Both the position numbers and the translations under genes were made by a program. 60,773 bases of DNA from NCBI RefSeq assembly GCF_022376445.1, contig NW_025955196.1:1-60773 (forward strand), in the 5' to 3' direction. This stretch comes from Fomitopsis serialis (lineage: Eukaryota > Basidiomycota > Agaricomycetes > Polyporales > Fomitopsidaceae). Under the pieces are notes generated by a model. That model saw nothing but the letters and a program-made list of their open reading frames with translations, made no database searches and was not told the origin of the DNA. Below, piece after piece: positions 30,792 to 41,279 of this stretch. The stretch's first letter is position 1. Each line of letters begins with the position of its first letter.

Positions 30792-31771
30792 TGACGCGAC
30801 CGAAAAGAACACAAAAGCCACACAAAAACCCAACCGTGAGGTCGAGCAGTGGTATGCGAGGCCTCTGCGTCTATGAGATGTACGGGGGACTGTACAGTGG
30901 TCTAGGTAAGAAGGAGGAGGACGGACAAGACTCCGAACGACGTGGGAGAACTTCGAAGATGTCGAAGACTGTTCGAAGACGAGGGCTAAGCCTCGAAGGT
31001 AGGAGAGAGGGTTTCGACAGACGTGTCGAACGAACGGTGACAAGGAAGGCGAGCGACGGCAGGAGAAGAAGTGTAGAGCCTCTCGGGGCAACTACGAGCT
31101 GGCGAACGTACTGACGAACTGACTGACTGACTTCGAACGTACTGACTGACTGGCGAACTTGCTGACTTTCGAACGTACTGACTGGCTGACGAACCTCGCC
31201 GGTGCGAGGTGAGATTGAGAGGGTAAGGGGGTCTCTGAGATTTGGAGGGAACCAGTCCCAGAGTATATACAGGGAAACACGGCTATTACCACTACGGAGC
31301 TCCGACGGCCCCAAACATCCGGCTATGGCTTCTAACACGTGACAACTGCTCTCGGGCTCGCTAACCAGTGGTCCGAAGGCCGACCGGCTATCACATGACG
31401 CCGGAAACCGAGACCACTCGTCGAGGATGTGAGACGACCTGCAAGGACTCACTGGACATCCTGTAGCATCCTATGGTCTCGCATGAGATCTTCTAACACC
31501 GTAGCACGTCTTCTAACATGTTCGAGTGTCTTCTAACACATAGTGTATCTTCGAGTGACCTGCGTACTCTGGGGTCGTCTAGATAGGTGGGTAGGTGCTC
31601 CTATAGCGTCACTGAGGTGCCGGAAGGTCGCGGATAGTCTTCCAAGGTGAGCCAGGGTTGGCTACGAACTTCGAAATCTTCGAACAGTTGTAGTGGATCT
31701 TCTAAGAGCTTTGGAGCATTGTAGAGGCCTAGATTGCGTTTTCGGGGCTTAGATAGCCTAGAGGCGTATCA
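30792..31771 (-). repeat. 5' LTR of copy 2
   Basis: 980 bp with the same ends and internal words as the other LTRs. The minus-strand TATA-like CTGTATATAC (31264-31273 region) could serve as the promoter for the Gag frame that begins about 300 bp downstream. Confidence 0.9.
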
Positions 31772-31775
31772 GCGC

Positions 31776-32396
31776 GTGAGCCTGGACCATGAGGTCGGGA
31801 CACGGATAGCGCATGCCACGGGACTTCCCGCAAGAAGCCACGTGATCCAATGACGTTGGATGTCCGTCGCGTTCTCGACTCGGCCTATGCCGGTCCGTAG
31901 ATTTCCGACGACGAGAATGATGGGCAATCCTCGTTCGACGTGACAGGTCGGGCGCTCATCCACTATCCACGTTAGGACCATTCCGTTCCTCTCTGGGGTT
32001 CCCTCCACTCGGATCGTGACTGCGTTGGACTCAGGCATTGGGAGTCGCAGGGTGGGTAGAGACGGGGGGAGCGGCGTGGAAGGTGAGAGTGCGCGGAATT
32101 TCAACTCAGAGGTTGACCATGCTTTGAATTGACGGGGCTTGGTCATAGGTGTTTCCCGGCGATGCTGGTGCCTCAGCTGGGGTGCTGCAGTCTGTGGGGT
32201 GGTGGACGGTATAACACCTTCGTTTAATGTCAACAGGGCAGGTGAGATCTGTTTTATACGGCAAGGAGGGCAGGCGTTTACTTTGTGGAAGGTCCTGACG
32301 CCAGTTACGGCATCTGATACGATTTGAACGGCTTTAACGTAATTATTCTTGGGGAGGGATTCAGAACATAGGGAGTGTGGGGGCGCAGCTGGTCCT
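31776..32396 (-). pseudogene. 5' part of a minus-strand frame split by copy 2
   Basis: An open frame on the minus strand begins after a stop near 32396, continues through VKAVQIVSDAVTGVRTFHKV, NACPPCRIKQISPALLTLNE, PMTKPRQFKAWSTSELKF and PERNGMVLTWIVDERPTCHV to WSRLTR, where the LTR begins. When copy 2 and one GCGC are removed the frame goes on without a shift at 25691 as EESRIHSQLYAHLPHSPPPH and ends at 25551 (DSDEDTP). No domain is recognised; CPPC may be part of a metal site. No start codon is clear, so upstream exons may exist. It may be a host gene or part of an older transposon. Confidence 0.55.
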
Positions 32397-33658
32397 TATA
32401 GGCCAGTAGAAAGAGGGTGTCATCTGTTGCTTTGGAATGTCACTTCATTGTTTCGGGCGTCCACTTCCGTCAGATTTCGACATAAGTTATTGCTGTGGCC
32501 CTTTTGTTTGGGAGTGTTTTAACGGTGTGGCGGCGTTCGGGAAGGCGGCTCAGTTCGTGATTTATGAGTCACCCGGAGATGCGCTGCTCCGGTTCGTTTG
32601 CAGGCGTCTCCCGGGGTGGCTAAGCGCCCTTGCACGTCGGGTGGGACTCCGTGGTCGTCGTCGGCAGTGCTTGGGGTGACTAGCTCGGTCATGGGCATAT
32701 TTATTCACTCTACCGGTGTTTCCGGTGTTTCTCAGGTAGGTCTGAGTGAGGTCAGGTTGGTTTGGCCCCGTTCGGGGATGGATTGAGCTCCGTTTCTTTG
32801 GATGGAGCTTCATCCTGGCTGCACCGCTGAGCGCGGTGAACAGTCCTTATAGCGCATGTTGGTTTCATCCCAGAGGGATTACTTACCCCCGGACCACGAG
32901 AAGGTCTGCGCAGGGCTCGTCGACAGCAACGAGTCCCTCCCGGGGGGACTACGAAAATGTTAAGCTTCACAAAACTGCAACTAGTTATATAAGTAATTAA
33001 ATGTAAGCATGTAAGCTACCTACTTATCGGTGCATGCCAGCGTCTAAGTAACTTGGCTCGAACCAACACATCACTTCAGCTTTCCGCTCACATCGAGTGT
33101 TTCATGTACCACAGAATTCTGAGCCAGATTCCAAGCCAGACTTACGCTTTTTACAACGTTCTTCCGTCTGTAACTCAGGCATCACTCTGATCAAGTTGGA
33201 TACGCGCGAACTGAGACGTACGTATACTCAAGATCAGTTGAAGTCAAGTTGAAGTAGCTTCAAACAGTACAGTACGGGGTAATATACACTCTATTCGAGG
33301 CAAATCTGAGCAAGTCTCACGTACACGGTAGATGCAGTCAGCGCCGCGGGCACTTACATAGCGATCCGTGAGGCCGAGTACACCGCCTTCATCAGTGTGC
33401 GCGCGAGTATCCTATCCGAGCCGGGGTGCACCAGAGTTTTACTCACATTGGGCACAGACTTGCTACGCCCGTCGACGCCTGCTTGTGACCGACTGGTACG
33501 TGCTCAATCGCTATTGACAATGATAGCCGCTGATTGCAAGGGTATAAGTCAGCGAGGCCGGGTGACAATCGACGTGTTCCAAACACCCCACTCCCACTCC
33601 TGGCGCTCTACTTCGAAACTGGTGTTCACCTCACCGACAGACGAATAGACTATCCACA
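32397..33658. other. Intergenic region
   Basis: No supportable gene. The last 600 bp are the 5' flank of the F-box gene that follows. Confidence 0.5.
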
Positions 33659-35317
33659 ATGCCAACAGAACAATACGTATCTCATCTGCCTCCCGAGCTT
33701 TGGGTCAAGATCGTCGAGAGCCTACCGCTTGACGCCGCCCGCACTTGTCTATCAGTAAACAAGCTCTTTCACGACGTCGCCCTCTCCACTGTCTTCGCGC
33801 GCATCGCGCTCGGCCTCGGCACGCTTGAGGCGCATGATCTTGCGCCGGAGGGCTTTCCTCACATCCGCGCATCCTTGCGTCTTGTAGAGGAAAGGCGGAC
33901 GCGCCGCTCACTGGAGATCCTCGAGCGCATAGCGAGCGACCTGGCGTTTGGACGGGTCGTGAAGTCGTTGCAGGTTCAAGCATGCAATGCGGATGATGTA
34001 AGTGAGGCGGCAGTCGCGGTGCAGATCGGTAGGTCTTACGGAAGGTATCCGTACGGGCAGCAGTAATAACCCGGCGTATGATAGATCGCCTACTTGCTGC
34101 CATTCCCTCCCTCAAGAATCTCCGTGTGTTCCAGTGGCATTGGTCCTGCCCGAGACCGACTGAGAACATAGTCCAGAAACTGGCAGAGTCATGTCCTCTG
34201 TTGGAGCAATTCGAGGCGCCGTACGTAGCAGTCGCTTTACGTTGCGACATTTGCTCTTACAGCGCGTTCGCATTCCGTCGACAGACTCTTCTCGTGGCCA
34301 AGTCTCCCTGTACAGCTGCTCCGGAGCGTCAGGTCGATCCGCACCACAGTGGGCCGCGATGACCGCGATGAGCTCTTCAACATGGCGGATCCCGCGCCCG
34401 TGCTAGAATCTCTGTGGGAGAAGATGCAGTGCCCTCTTCCTGGCGTGGACGGCGTCGAATCGTGTCTTCTCGATAACATAACTGATCTGGAGTTGCTCTT
34501 TGAAGATGCATATGCGCCGAGGGACCTCCAAAACATCGTGCGCAAGGTTCCATGTTTGGAGTCGCTTACCATGGTGCCACTGCAATCCATGGATGACGAG
34601 CCGCAGGAAGAGATGTATGGCGCATTACAGGTGCTGCCGCTCAACCTGCCGTCCTTCGATTCCCTCGCGATCGGACCTGAGGACGAGCGTATGACGCCGC
34701 CGCAGATCGACGCGCTGTGCAGCTTCCTGAAGGGCAGACCCCGGCTGCGCAGATTTGTGACGAAGTGCAACCTCAATGCTGCAGCCGCGGAGCCGCTTTT
34801 CGAGGCGTTGGCCACTCTGGAGAATCTGGAGGTGCTTGGGCTGTTTCTTGCGTGTGATGCCACGCCGACAAAGGATTGGATACACCGTCTTGTGGACCGC
34901 CTCCCTACCAGCCTGACTGCCCTTGCCCTGGACTTTGATCGCGGGTTTGCGAACAAGGAGACGTTCGCCGAGTTGGTGGGTGTTCAATTTCTACTGCAAC
35001 TCTCGCAAGACCTGACGTGCTCGCCCGTCTCACAGTGGGCCCGGCTGCCCGCGCTCGAGTTTGTGGACGTCCAGGTGCACGGTGCGGCGGTCCTTACGCC
35101 GAACCAGTTCATCCGTGGTGCCCGTAACCTGCGAATCGTATCCTTCCAAGACCGTTTCTATGATGTGGAGAGGCACGATGGCGAGCTGCGTGTGGTGATG
35201 CCACCGTGGCCCTCGAAAAAGGTGCACTTCCGAATGGTAGAAGACTTCGGGTGCGCGGATTGGGAGTGGTTGATGCGACAGTACACGTTCTTCGACTACA
35301 TGCCGGCGCATTTCTGA
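33659..35317 (+). CDS. F-box protein with leucine-rich repeats, paralogue 1
   Basis: Likely substrate-recognition subunit of an SCF ubiquitin ligase. Start ATG 33659 (MPTEQYVSHLPPELWVKIVE); the F-box is residues about 8-45 (LPPELWVKIVESLPLDAART, CLSVNKLFHDVAL). The downstream exons carry Leu-rich segments (LLAAIPSLKNLRVFQWHW, LEALATLENLEVLGLFLACD-like, LPTSLTALALDFDRGF) and end VHFRMVEDFGCADWEWLMRQ then YTFFDYMPAHF. Introns: one near 33998-34060 whose junction is uncertain (either GTAAGT at 33998 or a very short intron 34029-34060), one at about 34218-34260 (donor GTACGT, acceptor ACAG), and one at about 34978-35035 before WARLPALEF. It shares the layout and the terminal DWEWLMR motif with the genes at 42920 and 50154. 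Confidence 0.75.
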
Positions 35318-35680
35318 GACCTTGAACACTGCCTTTGTGCCATCTCAGAAAGCTGCAGTCTGTAACTTACCGTAATCAGATTTGAAGCTGATCCCGGCGG
35401 GGAAAGGCCTGGACCCGAACAGCGTGCTCGTTCGTCTTGGCGACTGACCTGACCTGGCAGGGGCCAAACCGGAAACACTTGGCGAGTGGCAGACTGATGC
35501 GCCCGCTCCGCGCTCGCTGCGGAGCGGTTACCATGAGGGGCTCAGATCATGATCTGAGGGCATAAGTAACGTCCTCTCCAAGGGTCCATCAGTGATCATA
35601 GAATCCCGTCTTCTTCTTTCTTTTCTTTCTTTGCAATTGCTTTTTAGCCTGCTACGGTGCCGCTGCTCATCGTCGCCAGG

Positions 35681-38306
35681 ATGGAGCAAACCCTCATGAA
35701 CGCCGTCGATCCCTTCTCGCACGTCTCGGGAGGATTCTGGTCTCAGCTCATCAACGCGGTCACTGCTACTGCTGTTATCCGCTGCTGGCCGCTCCTACTG
35801 TTCTTCACTGGCTGGGCAACCGCAATCTCGGTCATCTGCCGCTTCGTACACAATATTGGCATTTCGAGCACGCTGTTGACTGTGTGAGTGGTTACCTTAG
35901 ACCTGCTTTCTCGGGGTGGAGGTGTGGGGAAGGAAGGTGGTGTGGGAGTCAAGCGTAACGCGAGGTTCACGGTGTGTCCACTGCGTCCACGACGTATGAT
36001 GTATACCCGTCTCATGCACGCATGAAAACTACTGTCGCCACTTGCAAGGTCTGCGGCAGCGGACAGGACCTTCGCGGATTGACTAGGACTTCCGAAATGA
36101 AGGGGGCGGGCGGCAGTTTGGCAGCAACGTGCGCCTGTCTGGTCCTGTCAGCCGGGGTCAAATTCCTGGCACTGGAAGCCGTTGGCGTTGTCTGTGTCCG
36201 CGATCGTCTGCGTTCATTGCCCCACAAACGAGTGAGGGACTCGCAGGAAATAACCTTTCACAGGTTTCATCTTGCATGGGCTGTCTCGCGATCGCGCAGG
36301 CGCCTATGAAGCGCTGCTTTAATGCGCCCAAAGCTTTCAATTTCAGTGGCATGATTGAGGCGGCGACGAAGGCTTTTGTTGGCGTGGACGTGTCCGAATC
36401 TTCACAAATCGTCTGCGTATGTGCGTTGACATACCAGGAAGGGGGCTAATGACCGATATGTGTGGTCAAATTGTGACAGGAGTAGAGCAGCTGCTGTGCA
36501 TCCTTCACATCGGTCGACGATGCATCACACTTTCTTGCACTGCCTATGCATCCTGTGATCAGTGACTAATTATTGCTATTATCTAGCATCGGTACCGTCC
36601 TCGGTTTCGTCGTATCGTACCGGACCACTTCCAGTTTCGAACGATACAATGAAGGCCGAAGGCTCTGGTCGCAAATTGTGCTCGCCAGCCGGACATTCTC
36701 CCGGACGATCTGGTTCCACGTCCCGGAAGTGATGCCTGTCGCGGCGAACGACCAGTCTACGCTCGAGCAACGCAAGGAGCGCGTGCTCATCGAGAAGAAG
36801 ACCGCGATCAACCTTATTGAGGCGTTCGCCGTCGCAGTGAAGCACTACCTGCGCGGCGAGGAGGGCGTGTACTACGTCGACCTTTACCATCTCGTCAAGT
36901 TCCTGCCTTCGTACGCATTGCCCGCGGGTCTGCCTTCTAACATCGACCTCGTGGATACGATGAGCGCTCAGAGCGCCCATGGCGATGGGACCACACGCCC
37001 TCGCAGGCCGTCAGATGTGCGGTCCGCCCGCAGCATGCAGTCCCCAACGAGTCCCATATCGACAGCCCCGCCGATGCCCATCGTGGGCGAGGGCCAACTT
37101 CCCCTCCCGGCGACGTCCCCCCGGCGTACGACGTTTGCGAATGGCTTGAAGCCTTCTATGGAGAGGGATCGTGGTGACAAGGACGAGAAGACGTCGACGA
37201 TGAACGGAGTTGACGAAGGCTTCCTGTTGCCGGCGCGGATCCCGCCCCGGTATCACCTCCTGGACCTTTGGCCTCTATCGTTGATCGTGCATCTACTCGC
37301 TAAGAGAGGCAAGGATGTCAAGGTATGTGTTTTAGCTTGGGATTATGGTGATATACTCACATGGAATCATACAGGGAAGGACTGCTGCGCGCATCCGTGC
37401 CAAGTTGCGGAGCAAGACTGTTACCCACAATCTCCCACTCGAGGTCTCGTTCTACATGGTCAGAATTCCTCCTCGTATACGTCTGAACACGAGCTGATTA
37501 GTTGTGCCACCAGAGCTCGTACGTAGCGGCACTTCAGTCTCGCAAAGTTGTTGACCCGCCCACGGCCAGTATGTGTCTTGCGTTGTTCTGTATGCATGAT
37601 AGGAGCTGACCGGTTCCACTCCAGCTGCCCTTATCGCATCCTTGAACCAGCTCGTGGACGCGCTTACTGGTCTAGAGCGTATTCTCACTACGCCCATCCC
37701 GTTCTCGTGAGTTGCCTGTCTCATCTTAGATCGACCGAACCTTGACATGCTGTTCGCAGGTATCGTGTTCATCTGTGGACGGTCACGCTCCTCTACAACT
37801 TCTTCCTTCCCTTCCAGATCTGGGATACACTGGGCTGGCTCACGATCCCCGCCACTGCGTTGCTAGTGCGTCTCGCTTGCGAACTCAACCCTTTCACTGT
37901 TGCTGATATTCGTGCAGAGCTTCATCTTCTTTGGCTTCCTCGTGGCTGGTGAGGAGATCGAGAGTAAGTCGAGTCCCGAATGTACACACCTCACGTTGAC
38001 TCATAACCACCACCCATAGACCCGTTCGGTTATGACAAGAACGACCTGGTACGTTGTCTCAACAACCGACATTGCATATCATGACTGATCTGCGCCCTCC
38101 AGAACATGGACCACTTCACGCACAACATCATCCGCAGCGAGCTCCACGCGTTGACTGCACAGCCCATACCCGACCCATCTATCTGGGTGTTCTCGCCCTA
38201 CAACGACATGGTCGTCGGCTCCAAGGAGTCCGAGCGCGTCTCACCCGACGAGTGGATGCAGCGCGGCCTCCCGCGCTTCCAGATGGCGCTCTCTGAGAGC
38301 ATTTAG
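35681..38306 (+). CDS. Bestrophin-family (UPF0187) anion channel
   Basis: A membrane anion channel of the bestrophin/RFP-TM family. Start ATG 35681 (MEQTLMNAVDPFSHVSGGFW). Exon 1 35681-35883 codes for the first membrane helix (RCWPLLLFFTGWATAISVIC). Exon 2 36587-37323 carries the family hallmark IGTVLGFVVSYRTTSSFERY then NEGRRLW, the long loop EKKTAINLIEAFAVAVKHYL, and a low-complexity Ser/Pro insert (RPSDVRSARSMQSPTSPIST) before PPRYHLLDLWPL. Further exons at 37376-37459, about 37513-37570, about 37625-37708, about 37760-37870, about 37918-37963, 38021-38049 and 38102-38306 hold LIASLNQLVDALTGLERILT, the helix VHLWTVTLLYNFFLPFQIW, SFIFFGFLVAGEEIENPFGY (acidic channel region) and the tail ending MALSESI. 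Junctions are GT-AG. The intron after exon 1 is 703 bp, far longer than the others. Confidence 0.85.
35884..36586 (+). other. 703-bp intron of the bestrophin-family gene
   Basis: Donor GTGAGT at 35884 and acceptor ATCTAG ending 36586; exons join in frame (phase 2). All other introns in the gene are about 50-60 nt. No terminal repeats or known RNA were found inside. A plus-strand frame at 35974-36309 is probably chance. Confidence 0.7.
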
Positions 38307-39154
38307 GATGTCCCCAATCGTAAATGTCTGCTATGTTGCCACATAGCATCTGGTGACCGACAGTGGGATAGTAGGTATTGTTTGTCTGTTTGTCTGTCTT
38401 GGCTGTTGTAGATGTCGGACAGGGCTAGCATTACCAACACGCATGGCTTTCACTCGCATCGGGTAGACGCATGTTTCCACTCTCCTCACTGTCTCTTTGT
38501 CATAAAATATTGCATTGCTTTCCTCGCTTCACATACATTAACCCCCTCCCCCGCATTATCTTGTCATTCACGCATCGCACACGTCGCATAGCATATTCCG
38601 ACATTCACGTATTTATGATAGATGTTCGAGCTTTAGTATATTCTCGGAGCGGCTGGCTGCATGGACTGTCTTTACGTTTACGGAGGGCGGTCTGGCTACT
38701 GTTGCTTTCGTCATGTGGATATTATGTTGCAATAGCATTTGTTGTTGCATGATGTGGGGCCGTCGTGCCACGTATGGTGCATTAGGATGCATCTTGTGAA
38801 ACTGTCTTCCGTTTCGTGGGGCTGTCGAACTTTGTGGTTGGCCACGGTGCAGGTGGACGAACGGCGTACCGACGTCAATTTCAGCAACCGTGACGAGGAA
38901 GGAATGAAGACCCAGAAGAGATCATCACCGAAGACGATACCCACTCTGTCATATTGGGAGATCTAGTACTGTGAGCGTCATGCGCAGCCCTCGCAGAGAG
39001 CTGTGCAACATAACTGGAATGGCTTTTGTCACCTTCGAGACCTACACCTTCTAAGTTACTACAAATTACGACTATTGCCGCTGCGAGCTCTATTATTCGT
39101 CAACCTCGCGACAGGGCGCTGGCATTTGAAGCCAGGCAATGGTCTCTCTCATCT
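38307..39154. other. Convergent intergenic region
   Basis: About 850 bp between two convergent stop codons. The sequence has T-rich stretches suited to 3' untranslated regions of both genes. No gene is seen. Confidence 0.6.
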
Positions 39155-40573
39155 CTAGACTTTTGCCTTGAGCGACCAACCCGCCTTCGCAACGCGGGCC
39201 GCCAGCAGGAGTGCTCCCGCTGCCAAGACGGCCACGCCATTGAACACGATACCCTTCCAGAACTCGCCCGTCCGCAGATCCACGAGCACACCCGCCACGG
39301 GGTTACCAATGAGGAGCCCGAAGCCCGCAAGGGCGAACGCCATGCCCAGTCGCGCGCCGAGCCGGGAGTGGTCGTCCGTGAGGCTCGCGACTGCCGCGGG
39401 CGGGAGGCTCACGAGCGAGCCCGAGAACAGGCCGTACAGCACGCAGAACACCACGAAGCCTCCGACGGTGTGCACTGCGAGCCAGGAGAGCGCGAGGATG
39501 CCCGTCGCCGTCGCGCAGCCCGCGAGCATCGTGAGAGGGCCCGTCTTGTCCGCGAGGAAGTTCGGGAGCAGCCGCCCGAGCGTCGAGGCGGCGCTGAGGA
39601 TAGCCAGGAAGTAGAAGGCGAGCGTCGGCGAGGCGGAAGTGCGGGCTGCGGCGAAGGCGGGTGCCTCGAAGAACGGGATGTACGTGCCCATGAATGAGAT
39701 TGCGTTTCCGATGCAGAAGAGCGTGTAGGGCAGCTCTGCAAAGGCCTTCGCGTCGAAGAGCCGCCGTCGCCCCGAAGGCGCGATGCGGCGCTGCATCACT
39801 GCGATGGATACGGCGGATGTAGCAAGTACAATGAACCCCATCACGCGCACGGTCCAAGGGAATCCAATCCTTGGCTGGAGCTGGTGGAACACGCTGAGGT
39901 AGACGACCGATCCGATAGAGCTCCCGGACGTTGTGATCCCTACTGCCAATCCGCGCCTTTTGTTGAAGTAAGTTGACACGATGGCGACGCCAGGAACGAA
40001 GACGCATCCGCTTCCAAGACCGAATGTGACCCCTAGGGCCAGAAATGCCTGTGGCAAGGGACACATTCGTAAATTATTGCAGCGTTCAGCCTTACAGCAA
40101 GCTCTCACCTCGTAGTATTGTGTGGAGAGACTGGTCATCATCAGACTGAATACCATCAGAAATGACCCGACAATCATGAGCACTCGGGTGTAGCCCATGT
40201 CAAAGATGGGTCCTGTCAGGGAACCAACGAGTAGTAGCAGGAAGCCCTGTATGGAGCCTATCCAGCTGATGGCTGAGGCAGAACTGGAGGGAAACAGCTC
40301 TTGCTCGTAGTAGGTCTGGAATGCTCCATATGTATTGAATATACCCCTAGGCATGTTTGAAGAATTAGTATTGACAACGAACAAGACTTTGTATACACAC
40401 CATGAGTTGAAAAGGATGAAGAAACCGCCGAGGACCTGTAGCCAGGCCCTCGCGCCCCCGTCGGGTGCAGCGCTAGCAGAGAGGGCGGCGGGTTGCTGGG
40501 CGAGACTTTGTGAGTCGTCATGGCTTTTGGGGGCCTTCTCGGAGTCGCGCCGCCCTGCACTGGGGGATGTCAT
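39155..40573 (-). CDS. MFS transporter, monocarboxylate/riboflavin type (MCT family)
   Basis: A plasma-membrane secondary transporter with about 12 helices. Start ATG 40573 (MTSPSAGRRDSEKAPKSHDD). The N-terminal cytosolic tail is followed by the MCT signature region DGGARAWLQVLGGFFILFNS then, after an intron (40347-40400), GIFNTYGAFQTYYEQELF. Further motifs are SWIGSIQGFLLLLVGSLTGP, DMGYTRVLMIVGSFL, the cytosolic loop YFNKRRGLAVGITTSGSSIG, and in the second half GRLLPNFLADKTGPL and ARLGMAFALAGFGLLIGNPV. A second intron lies at 40049-40108. After splicing the protein is about 435 residues, normal for the family. Substrate cannot be told from sequence; relatives carry monocarboxylates or riboflavin. 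Confidence 0.88.
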   Translation of the reverse strand: MTSPSAGRRDSEKAPKSHDDSQSLAQQPAALSASAAPDGGARAWLQVLGGFFILFNSWCVYKVLFVVNTNSSNMPRGIFNTYGAFQTYYEQELFPSSSASAISWIGSIQGFLLLLVGSLTGPIFDMGYTRVLMIVGSFLMVFSLMMTSLSTQYYEVRACCKAERCNNLRMCPLPQAFLALGVTFGLGSGCVFVPGVAIVSTYFNKRRGLAVGITTSGSSIGSVVYLSVFHQLQPRIGFPWTVRVMGFIVLATSAVSIAVMQRRIAPSGRRRLFDAKAFAELPYTLFCIGNAISFMGTYIPFFEAPAFAAARTSASPTLAFYFLAILSAASTLGRLLPNFLADKTGPLTMLAGCATATGILALSWLAVHTVGGFVVFCVLYGLFSGSLVSLPPAAVASLTDDHSRLGARLGMAFALAGFGLLIGNPVAGVLVDLRTGEFWKGIVFNGVAVLAAGALLLAARVAKAGWSLKAKV

Positions 40574-41279
40574 GAGGCGAACGTACGCTGAACGCGGTAG
40601 CCAAACCGGAGTCCTCGCGAGGTCGCGTTTCTCTACAAAGGGCCCCCGTCCGAGTCAGCGAAAGGTTTTGTGAGGCAGAAATCTCTATTGCACCCACCTT
40701 GGTTGAGTACATGACTCCACCGTCTGCTAGCGCTGTTGAGGACAGAAATCCGATTCGGACTGTATCGGCGATCACAGACGCTCGCTATTAGCCCCGTGCC
40801 GAAGAAGTACAGTACAAAGAGACGAATATGAGAGGCTGATACTAATAGAGGATGACGACATACGGCGGCAGGCTGAAGTGAAACCTTACTACTATACGGG
40901 TTTCATTCGGGGTTAGTCACGGTCATGTCAGCAGGTTGCAGTATTACTTAACGACCTGAAGCCCGTCCCTATAGAGTCGAATAGTTCCGCTACGTCCGTT
41001 TCATGGACGATCTTGCATGCAAATGGATTGTACCACTTACGCGATGCGCGGTCGTCGATCTACAGATGGCGGCGTAACGTCTGTAGCGCCCCTGAGTGAT
41101 CGACGTTCAAGTTAGCCGCCAGCTTGAACATCATCCGCGCTACTCTGTTACAGACATGGACCGCTTCGGAGAGATGCCAAAATCTACATACGTGCTCGAA
41201 CACGTTGACTGTACATTGTATTATGATAACATAGCCAATCACCTGTGATTCGTAAACTCTGCACAAGCATGAAACATGA
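40574..41279. other. Intergenic region
   Basis: 5' flank of the transporter gene and 3' flank of F-box paralogue 2. No gene is seen. Confidence 0.6.

Larger units (their letters stand above)
25696..31771 (-). mobile_element. Non-autonomous gag-only LTR retrotransposon, copy 2
   Basis: Same family as copy 1 in the opposite orientation. LTRs lie at 30792-31771 (5' in the element's sense) and 25696-26675 (3'), each 980 bp. Target copies GCGC lie at 25692-25695 and 31772-31775. The purine tract abuts the left LTR at 26676-26685 (seen as TCTCCCCCTT on the plus strand) and the TGGAGCCCACC primer site abuts the right LTR. Its two LTRs look identical, which indicates a recent insertion. No pol gene is present. 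Confidence 0.88.

Noticed and set aside
35974..36309. Gene inside the long intron of the bestrophin-family gene
   Set aside because: No conserved motif, and Met and stop positions are compatible with chance.
39026..39697. Plus-strand frame over the MFS transporter gene
   Set aside because: Highly charged Arg/Glu composition, antisense to a well-supported transporter; a shadow.
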